Origin: JBKHXU01 sp046565865
GTDB lineage: Bacteria > Pseudomonadota > Gammaproteobacteria > Acidiferrobacterales > Sulfurifustaceae
Reading direction: 5' to 3'
DNA: 8,233 nucleotides
NCBI GenBank assembly: GCA_046565865.1
Contig: JBKHXU010000245.1
Coordinates: 1-8,233 of the forward strand
A program made the position numbers and the translations under genes. The notes under the pieces are model-generated. The model was not told the DNA's origin, searched no databases, and saw only the letters and a program-made list of their open reading frames with translations. Of the stretch, positions 1 to 5,148 are shown one piece after another (the first letter of the stretch is position 1; each line of letters begins with the position of its first letter).

Positions 1-1
1 C

Positions 2-331
2 GCCGGCGAACTCAGCTACGGTCAGATTTCCGGCGATTTCGCCAGCGCGCAGTTACTGTACGTCGGTCTTCGAGTGGAGCCGTTCGGCGACGAGCGCGTC
101 TCGCCGTTCTTCACGCTCGGCGTCGGCAGGTTCGACAATACGCCGCGCGCGACGCTGGTCAACCGTACGACGACGCGCTCGGACCTGGCGAACGCGGGCA
201 TCGGCGTGAATTATTATCTGACCGATCGCTTCATGCTGCGCGCGGACTACAAGGCGCATGCGGTCTTTATCGATGCCGACCGCACCAGCGAGTACAAGGA
301 AATCTCCCTCGGCGTGTCGTTTTTCTTCTAG
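2..331 (+). CDS. Outer-membrane beta-barrel protein, C-terminal part (partial at left edge)
   Basis: The reading frame is open from base 2 to the TAG at 329-331 and gives 109 residues; the start and signal peptide lie before the window. Alternating hydrophobic and aromatic strands separated by charged turns (SPFFTLGVG, AGIGVNYYLTDRFMLRADYK, KEISLGVSFFF) and the terminal phenylalanine are typical of an outer-membrane barrel recognised by the Bam machinery. The final two strands line up with those of the next gene (NAGIGV versus NVGIGI; SLGVSFFF versus TAGFSIYF), so the two are probably tandem paralogues of the barrel family shared by Myxococcota and other proteobacteria (OMP_myx_plus type, from memory). 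A GTG at 74 could be mistaken for the start, but coding sequence clearly continues upstream of it. Eight bases separate it from the next gene. The specific function is unknown; a structural or anchoring role in an envelope complex is inferred from context. Confidence 0.85.
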   Translation, partial: AGELSYGQISGDFASAQLLYVGLRVEPFGDERVSPFFTLGVGRFDNTPRATLVNRTTTRSDLANAGIGVNYYLTDRFMLRADYKAHAVFIDADRTSEYKEISLGVSFFF

Positions 332-339
332 AGAGTCAA

Positions 340-981
340 ATGAACCAAGCCAGTCGATTTGCACTCGCGCTCCTGTTGAGCTCCCTGTCCGCCGCCGTGG
401 CTGCGCAAGAACAAGCGCCACGACCGCCCACGGAGTCGGTGATCCAGCCCGACGTCGAGCGGCGCGACGTGGTGCTGCCGCGCATTGACACCGAAGACCT
501 CGAGGTCGGCGGCTACTTCGGCATTCTGAGCGTCGAAGACTTCGGCGCCAACCCTGTAGTCGGTGCGCGCGTGGTTTATCACTTGTCCGAAGATTACTTC
601 GTCGAAGGTATCTACGGGACGTCCACGGTATCCGATGAGGCGCTGTGCAATCTGGGACTGTGCCTGTTCCCGTCGCGCGACCAGGACCTTACTTACTACT
701 CGCTCTCCGCCGGCTTCAACTTTTTTCCGGGCGAGGTGTTCATCGGCAAGCGGCGGGCGATGACCTCGGCGGTGTACGTGCTCGCGGGCGCCGGCAACAC
801 GTCGTTCCTGAATGAAGACCGGTTCACGATCAACGTCGGCATCGGCATCCGCGTGCTGCCGGTGGACTGGATGGCGCTGCATATCACGGTGCGCGATTTC
901 CTGTTCGAGTCGGACGTATTGGGCACGAACAAGATCACCAACAATTTCGAGCTGACCGCCGGGTTTTCCATCTACTTCTAG
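340..981 (+). CDS. Outer-membrane beta-barrel domain protein
   Basis: A 213-residue protein with a Sec signal peptide (hydrophobic core about residues 8-20, likely cleavage after A22, VAA|QEQ), a Pro-rich and charged linker to about residue 50, then a small barrel ending in Phe213 (FSIYF). The blocks EDLEVGGYFGILSVEDFG, NPVVGARVVYHLSEDYFVEG, PGEVFIGKRRA and DWMALHITVRD match what I recall of the OMP_myx_plus barrel domain found in Myxococcota and in proteobacterial gliding-type (Glt-like) clusters. The length is normal for about eight strands. GAGAG at 331-335, running from the previous stop codon, is a usable ribosome binding site four bases before the ATG. An unusual pair, Cys103 and Cys108 (CNLGLC), lies in a loop and could form a disulfide. 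The role is inferred to be an outer-membrane component of a multi-protein envelope machine; no transport substrate can be named. Confidence 0.88.
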   Translation: MNQASRFALALLLSSLSAAVAAQEQAPRPPTESVIQPDVERRDVVLPRIDTEDLEVGGYFGILSVEDFGANPVVGARVVYHLSEDYFVEGIYGTSTVSDEALCNLGLCLFPSRDQDLTYYSLSAGFNFFPGEVFIGKRRAMTSAVYVLAGAGNTSFLNEDRFTINVGIGIRVLPVDWMALHITVRDFLFESDVLGTNKITNNFELTAGFSIYF

Positions 982-985
982 GGAG
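981..985 (+). promoter_or_regulatory. Ribosome binding site deciding the GTG start at 992
   Basis: GGGAG begins at the last base of the preceding TAG and sits six bases before GTG 992. This favours GTG 992 over the in-frame ATG at 1004. An ATG at 990 opens only a five-codon frame and is disregarded. Confidence 0.6.
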
Positions 986-991
986 ACGAAT

Positions 992-1498
992 GTGTCAAGG
1001 CGAATGAATCTGCAACGGCTGATATGGGCGACGGTGCTCCTCGTCGTGGCGGCGATGGCACCGGCGGCGCCGGCCCCGGGTAGCGCGGCACCTGACTTCA
1101 CGCTGAAGAGCGATAGCGGTCGCAATCTCAAACTGAGCGAGTTGCGCGGCGAAGTAGTAATGATCAACTTCTGGGCCACCTGGTGCGCGCCATGCCGCGA
1201 GGAGATGCCGCTGCTGAACCAGCTCTACGAGCAGTACCGTAAGGTCGGCTTTACGCTGCTCGCGATCAACGTCGACGACGATCCGGCCAAGGCCCGCACC
1301 ATGGCGCGCAAACTGGGCGTAAGCTTTCCAGTGCTGTTCGATACCGATAAGCGCGTCAGCAAACTCTACGACGTCGCCGCCATGCCGTCGACGTTGCTGA
1401 TCGATCGCGACGGTCGCGTGCGCTATGTGCATCGCGGATATGTCGCGGGCGTGGAGCAAAAGTACCAGACCCAAGTTCGGGAGCTGCTGGCGCAATGA
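992..1498 (+). CDS. TlpA-family periplasmic thiol-disulfide oxidoreductase
   Basis: A 168-residue thioredoxin-fold protein of the TlpA/ResA/AhpC-TSA group that exchanges disulfides in the periplasm. Residues 1-28 form a signal peptide or N-terminal anchor (hydrophobic stretch about 11-26, Ala/Pro-rich end). The family entry motif APDFTL is at 33-38, the active site WCAPC at 64-68 (Cys65, Cys68) within NFWATWCAPCREEMPLL, and the cis-proline loop MPST at 131-134, followed by the usual LIDRDGRV strand. These two are its only cysteines. The stop overlaps the next start by four bases (ATGA), which suggests translational coupling to the Cys-containing DUF4266 lipoprotein. It is probably a reductase or isomerase that keeps cysteines of neighbouring envelope proteins in the correct state. 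It lacks the features of cytochrome c maturation proteins and no cytochrome genes are nearby, so a CcmG/ResA role is less likely. Confidence 0.93.
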   Translation: MSRRMNLQRLIWATVLLVVAAMAPAAPAPGSAAPDFTLKSDSGRNLKLSELRGEVVMINFWATWCAPCREEMPLLNQLYEQYRKVGFTLLAINVDDDPAKARTMARKLGVSFPVLFDTDKRVSKLYDVAAMPSTLLIDRDGRVRYVHRGYVAGVEQKYQTQVRELLAQ

Positions 1499-1704
1499 AA
1501 ACGATCGTCGGGCTGTTGGTGTTATTGGCGGTCGTGACCGGTTGCGCCGGCGTGAAGCCCTATGAGCGTGAAATACTCGCCGATCCGCTGATGAGCTTTT
1601 CGCGCGACCCGATCTCGGAGCGCTATCTACAGCACGTGTACGAGGTGCGCGAGGGCGCGCGCGGCGCCGGCGTGGCGCAGGGCGGAGGCTGCGGGTGCAA
1701 CTGA
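1495..1704 (+). CDS. DUF4266-type small outer-membrane lipoprotein
   Basis: A 69-residue protein with a lipoprotein signal peptide: Lys2, hydrophobic residues 4-14, then VTGC with the lipidated Cys17. Residue +2 is Ala, consistent with sorting to the outer membrane. The mature chain carries the pattern I associate with DUF4266: VKPYERE at 20-26, LADPLMSF at 28-35, HVYEVREGARG at 47-57, and a glycine-rich tail ending GGGCGCN. Cys66 and Cys68 form a C-x-C pair at the very C-terminus, which might bind a metal or be a substrate of the adjacent TlpA protein; neither is proven. It overlaps the thioredoxin gene by 4 bp and the DUF3570 gene by 10 bp. GGGAG at 1479-1483 may be its ribosome binding site, with a longish 11-base spacer. 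The biochemical function of the family is unknown to me. Confidence 0.88.
   Translation: MKTIVGLLVLLAVVTGCAGVKPYEREILADPLMSFSRDPISERYLQHVYEVREGARGAGVAQGGGCGCN
1684..1688 (+). promoter_or_regulatory. Strong ribosome binding site within the DUF4266 coding tail
   Basis: GGAGG lies six bases before GTG 1695 and is formed by the glycine codons of the DUF4266 C-terminal tail. It supports the GTG start and the 10-bp gene overlap. Confidence 0.65.
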
Positions 1705-2804
1705 GCGGGTCCGCTAACGTCGTATGGTGCGTCGCGGTGTGCGCGTTGCTGGGGACGAGTATCGCGCAGGCCGCGGTGCTGCCCGAGGATCGCGCGGACG
1801 CGCTATACCATGCGTATGACGGCGGCGGCGTCAAAATCACGGGCCCCGCGTTGTTGCTGCGCAAGGGTATCGGCAACAACACCTCGGTGTCGGCGTCGTA
1901 TTACGTCGACAGCATCAGCGGCGCCTCAATCGACGTCGTCACCACCGCGAGCCCGTATAAAGAGAAGCGCACTGAGTACGGCGTCGGCGTCGACTATCTG
2001 CATCGCGACACCACCATGCAACTGTCCTATACCACCAGCGAAGAGCGCGACTATCTCGCCGACACCGTGAATCTCGGCGTGGCGCAAGAGCTGTACGGCG
2101 GGCAATCGACGTTGTCGCTTGGGTACTCGCGCGGGCGCGATGTCGTCGGTCGCGCCGATACCGATTTCGAGGCGGATCTCAATCGCCACCAGTATCGCTT
2201 GGGCTGGTCGCAGATCATGAGCAAGTCGCTGGTGCTGAGTCTCGACTACGAGTCGATCGCGGAATCGGGTTTTCTCAATAACCCGTATCGCGCCGCGCGC
2301 ATCCTCGGCGCGTCGGTGCCGGAACGTTATCCCGGCGCGCGCACGAGCAATGCCGTCGCGCTGCGTGCGATCAAGGGTTTCGCTGCCGGTGACAAGTTGG
2401 AAAGCTCGCTGCGGCTCGACTACCGCTACTTCTGGGACACCTGGGACGTGCGCGCCCACACCATCACCGCCGCGTTCCAGCGCTATCTCAATACGCATTG
2501 GCTGGCGGAAGTTCACTACCGGTTCTACGCCCAGGACCGCGCCTCGTTCTACAGCGACAACTTTACCGTCGAGTTCAACTACATGGCGCGCGACAAGGAG
2601 CTCAGCACCTTCACCAGTCATACCGTCGGCGCCAAAGCCACCTACCGGCTGTCGAGCGACCCGCTCGCAACCAGCAAATCCACGCTCAATGTGGCCTATG
2701 ACTTGATTAAATTTAACTACGATGACTTCACCGATGTCCGGACCGGTAACTTGTATGGTTTCACCGCACACGTGCTTCAACTTTATGTTTCGCTTTGGTA
2801 CTGA
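1695..2804 (+). CDS. DUF3570-type outer-membrane beta-barrel protein
   Basis: A 369-residue protein started at GTG 1695, chosen for its well-placed GGAGG. Residues 1-26 form a signal peptide (core VVWCVAVCALLG, cleavage about AQA|AV). The mature N-terminus VLPEDRADALYHAYDGGGV, followed by GPALLLRKG, is the signature I associate with DUF3570. The remainder is a long series of amphipathic strands rich in Tyr/Phe with polar turns, for example DYLHRDTTMQLSYTTSEERDY, LRLDYRYFWDTWDVRAHTI and VEFNYMARDKELSTF, ending in LYVSLWY with a terminal aromatic as in outer-membrane barrels; it is long enough for roughly 14-16 strands. The mature chain has no cysteine. The tight coupling to DUF4266 suggests a lipoprotein-barrel pair. 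Whether it forms a channel or a scaffold cannot be read from sequence. The codons for DLIKFNYDD near 2701-2724 are locally AT-rich. Confidence 0.88.
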   Translation: MQLSGSANVVWCVAVCALLGTSIAQAAVLPEDRADALYHAYDGGGVKITGPALLLRKGIGNNTSVSASYYVDSISGASIDVVTTASPYKEKRTEYGVGVDYLHRDTTMQLSYTTSEERDYLADTVNLGVAQELYGGQSTLSLGYSRGRDVVGRADTDFEADLNRHQYRLGWSQIMSKSLVLSLDYESIAESGFLNNPYRAARILGASVPERYPGARTSNAVALRAIKGFAAGDKLESSLRLDYRYFWDTWDVRAHTITAAFQRYLNTHWLAEVHYRFYAQDRASFYSDNFTVEFNYMARDKELSTFTSHTVGAKATYRLSSDPLATSKSTLNVAYDLIKFNYDDFTDVRTGNLYGFTAHVLQLYVSLWY

Positions 2805-3312
2805 GGTTTGGCGTGCCGTCTGCGTCGCCGCGCTGCTCGCGGCGGCCTGGCCGGCGTTTGCGGCCGAGAGTCAGGCGCTCGACGCCCAGGTGCAGGCGCT
2901 GAAAAAAGACGTGATCGATCTCAACCGCGACCTGTTCGTGCTCGAGGAGGAGTTGCTGTTTCCCGCGAACACGCAACTCGCGGTGTTCGTGTCGCTCGAC
3001 GTCGGCAAGTTCTTCGAGCTCGATTCGGTGCAGCTGAAGCTCGACGGCGAGACCGTCGCGAACTATCTGTACACGCCGCAGGAACTGGCCGCGCTCGCGC
3101 GCGGCGGCGTGCAGCGGCTGTGGCTCGGTAATGTGCGCGTCGGCAAGCACGAACTGGTGGCGCTGTTCACCGGCAAGGGCACGCACGAGCGCGACTACCG
3201 CCGCGGCGCTACGGTCACGTTCGAGAAGCAGACCGGACCGAAGTACATCGAGCTCAAGATCAGCGACGTGAGCCGTAAGCTGCAGCCCGAGTTCGTGATC
3301 AAGGAGTGGTGA
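2785..3312 (+). CDS. Periplasmic coiled-coil and beta-domain protein of unknown function
   Basis: From ATG 2785 this is a 175-residue protein. That start gives a clean signal peptide (Arg3, Arg10, hydrophobic 11-22, cleavage about AFA|AES after A26). The earlier in-frame ATG at 2722 would bury it and is disfavoured. Mature residues about 30-58 form a short amphipathic, coiled-coil-like helix (ALDAQVQALKKDVIDLNRDL). Residues about 63-165 look like a beta-sandwich: LAVFVSLDVG, VQLKLDGETVANYLYT, WLGNVRVGKHELVALFTG, GATVTFEKQTGPKYIELKI. The KHEL/GxH-type turn and overall pattern recall PEGA-like or Ig-like accessory domains, but I do not recognise the family. The mature chain has no cysteine. It overlaps the DUF3570 gene by 20 bp and has no obvious ribosome binding site, so it probably depends on coupled translation. 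A helix for oligomerisation or TPR docking plus a beta domain would fit an accessory subunit of an envelope complex (inference). Confidence 0.82.
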   Translation: MFRFGTEVWRAVCVAALLAAAWPAFAAESQALDAQVQALKKDVIDLNRDLFVLEEELLFPANTQLAVFVSLDVGKFFELDSVQLKLDGETVANYLYTPQELAALARGGVQRLWLGNVRVGKHELVALFTGKGTHERDYRRGATVTFEKQTGPKYIELKISDVSRKLQPEFVIKEW

Positions 3313-3321
3313 GTCGCCGCC

Positions 3322-5148
3322 GTGTACCCGCGTGTCCTGGTATTGCTGTTGATCCTGCTGGCGAGCGCCGCGCAGGCGGCACCGGCGCGCCCGGTCGCGG
3401 ATCTGCACTACGGTGAAGTGCTTTACTATTTCTATCAGCAGAAGTATTTCAACGCCATCACCCATCTCGGCACCGCCGAACACTTTGCTCGCATCCCGCA
3501 TCACGTCGACGACGCCGAACTGCTGCGCGGCGGGTTGTATCTTTCCTACGGGTTGCATACCGAAGCCGCGCGTATCTTCGAGCGGCTGATCGCCGCCGGC
3601 GCGCCGCCCATCGTCGCCGACCGCGCGTGGTTTTATCTTGCCAAGATTCGCTACCAACGCGGCTACTTCGCCGAGGCGGAGGCCGCGTTAGGACATATCG
3701 GCACCGCGCTTGCGCCGGAACTAATCGACGAGCGCGCGGTGCTGGCGGCATTGCTGCTCATGGCGCGCGGCGAGTACGCGCAGGCAGCGGAGCAGTTGCG
3801 GCGCGTGCCGAATCAATCCGACTGGTCGCTGTACGCGCGCTATAACCTCGGCATCGCGCTGCTGCAAAGCGGCGCGCGCGACGAAGGCGTGCGGGTGTTG
3901 GACGAGATCGGCAAGCTCCCCGCCAATATCGAGGAGCGACGCGCGCTAAAGGACAAGGCCAACGTCGCGCTCGCGTTCCGCTTTCTGCAAGACGATGCGC
4001 CGCTCAAGGCGCGCGATCACCTGCAACGCGTGCGGCTCGATGGGTATCTCTCGAACAAGGCGCTGCTTGGTCTTGGCTGGGCGCAATCGGCGCTCGGCGA
4101 CGACCGCCAGGCGCTGGTGCCGTGGTTGGAGCTGCATCGGCGTAATACCGTAGACGCGGCGGTGCAGGAGGCGCTGCTGGCGGTGCCGTATGCGTACGGC
4201 CGGCTGGGCGCGCATGCGCAGGCGCTCAAGTACTACGAGGACGCGATCGCGCTCTACGACCACGAGATGAACCGGCTCACCGAATCGATCGTGGCGATCC
4301 GCGCCGGCAAACTCAGCGAGAACATCCTGCGCCAGAATCCGGGCGACGACATGGGCTGGTTCTGGCGCCTGAACCAGATGCCGCAGTCGGCCGAGAACCG
4401 CTATCTGGTGCAGCTATTGGCGGCGCACGATTTCCAGGAGGCATTCAAGAACTACCGCGACTTGCGCTACCTCAGCTTTAATCTCGAACGTCACCAGGCC
4501 AACTTCAACGTGTATCGCGACATGCTGGCGACGCGGCGCCAGGGCTACGCTGAGCGCCTGCCGCGCGTGCTCAAGGACGGCCGCGGTGCCGAGGTGCCGC
4601 GATTGCAGGCGCGGCGCAACGAGCTCGCCGCCGCGCTGGGTCGCGTTGAGGCGAGCGCCGATCCCACCGCGTTCATGAGCGACAAGGAGCGCGCGCTGCA
4701 ACAACGCCTCGACCGCGTTGCCGCCGCGCTCGCGCGCGCGGATGACGCCGAGGCGCGCGCCAAGCACCGCCTGTTGCAGGGCCTGCTTACGTGGGACGCG
4801 AGTGTGCAATACCCAGCGCGCCTATGGGAGGCGAAGAAGACTTTGCGCGCGATCGACGCCGAGCTGGCCCTGGCCACCGCCCAGCGCGAGGCGCTGATCG
4901 CGGCGCAGCGCGATATGCCGCAGGTGTTCGACGGCTACGCGCGCCGTATCGAGCAACTGCGCGGCCGCATCGATATTTTGCTCGCCGAACTCAAGCGCGT
5001 CGCCGCCGAGCAGGAGCGGCATCTCGAACAACTCGCGATCGCGGAGCTCGAACGGCAGCAGGCGCGGCTCGCGACCTACGTCACGCAGGCGCGCTTCGCG
5101 CTCGCGCAAATTTACGATCAGGCGTCCGGCGCCGCGGAGGCGCGATGA
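3322..5148 (+). CDS. Periplasmic TPR protein with C-terminal coiled coil
   Basis: A 608-residue protein from GTG 3322. The start gives a signal peptide (residues 1-19, cleavage about AQA|APA) and follows GGTGAG at 3308-3313. Residues about 30-130, 145-200 and 244-315 carry helix pairs with TPR spacing, for example FYQQKYFNAITHL, LAKIRYQRGYFAEAEAALG, YNLGIALLQSGARDEGVRVL and YAYGRLGAHAQALKYYEDAI. A central block at about 334-410 is not TPR-like (NPGDDMGWFWRLNQMP, then FKNYRDLRYLSFNLERHQANF) and looks like a family-specific region. Residues about 454-490, 503-532 and 540-592 are long charged helices, probably coiled coil. There is no cysteine in the whole protein. TPR arrays mediate protein binding, so a scaffold in the periplasm is inferred. 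In Glt/Agl-type clusters large TPR proteins occupy this position, but orthology to a named Glt protein is not established. The stop overlaps the next start by 4 bp. Confidence 0.88.
   Translation: MYPRVLVLLLILLASAAQAAPARPVADLHYGEVLYYFYQQKYFNAITHLGTAEHFARIPHHVDDAELLRGGLYLSYGLHTEAARIFERLIAAGAPPIVADRAWFYLAKIRYQRGYFAEAEAALGHIGTALAPELIDERAVLAALLLMARGEYAQAAEQLRRVPNQSDWSLYARYNLGIALLQSGARDEGVRVLDEIGKLPANIEERRALKDKANVALAFRFLQDDAPLKARDHLQRVRLDGYLSNKALLGLGWAQSALGDDRQALVPWLELHRRNTVDAAVQEALLAVPYAYGRLGAHAQALKYYEDAIALYDHEMNRLTESIVAIRAGKLSENILRQNPGDDMGWFWRLNQMPQSAENRYLVQLLAAHDFQEAFKNYRDLRYLSFNLERHQANFNVYRDMLATRRQGYAERLPRVLKDGRGAEVPRLQARRNELAAALGRVEASADPTAFMSDKERALQQRLDRVAAALARADDAEARAKHRLLQGLLTWDASVQYPARLWEAKKTLRAIDAELALATAQREALIAAQRDMPQVFDGYARRIEQLRGRIDILLAELKRVAAEQERHLEQLAIAELERQQARLATYVTQARFALAQIYDQASGAAEAR
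5136..5140 (+). promoter_or_regulatory. Ribosome binding site deciding the ATG start at 5145
   Basis: GGAGG lies four bases before ATG 5145, which is part of an ATGA stop-start overlap. Together with the lipoprotein signal that follows, it marks 5145 as the true start rather than the open-frame extension upstream to 4791. Confidence 0.6.

Noticed and set aside
990..1007. Five-codon open frame starting at ATG 990
   Set aside because: Too short and without its own spaced ribosome binding site; GTG 992 fits the GGGAG better and gives the signal peptide of the thioredoxin.
328..1179. Long open frame on the minus strand
   Set aside because: It lies opposite the barrel and thioredoxin genes, has an Arg/His/Val-rich shadow composition with no recognisable motif, and arises from the GC-rich codon bias of the + strand genes.
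995..1882. Minus-strand open frame of 295 codons
   Set aside because: Antisense to the TlpA, DUF4266 and DUF3570 genes; low-complexity Arg/Ala composition and no domain.
2701..2760. AT-rich island that might hold a promoter for the 2785 gene
   Set aside because: TTGATT and TACGAT-like hexamers are present but about 8 bases apart; no -35/-10 pair with normal spacing was found, and the bases are explained by the barrel residues DLIKFNYDDF.
1926..2780. Minus-strand open frame of 284 codons
   Set aside because: Antisense shadow of the DUF3570 barrel gene; no domain or start signal.
2722..2784. ATG 2722 as the start of the small periplasmic protein
   Set aside because: It would add 21 residues encoded inside the barrel gene and displace the clear signal peptide that begins at ATG 2785.
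4791..5144. Upstream in-frame extension of the 938-residue lipoprotein gene
   Set aside because: It overlaps the well-supported TPR/coiled-coil gene in another frame, is Arg-rich in the manner of GC-rich shadow frames, and would hide the lipoprotein signal; ATG 5145 has GGAGG before it.
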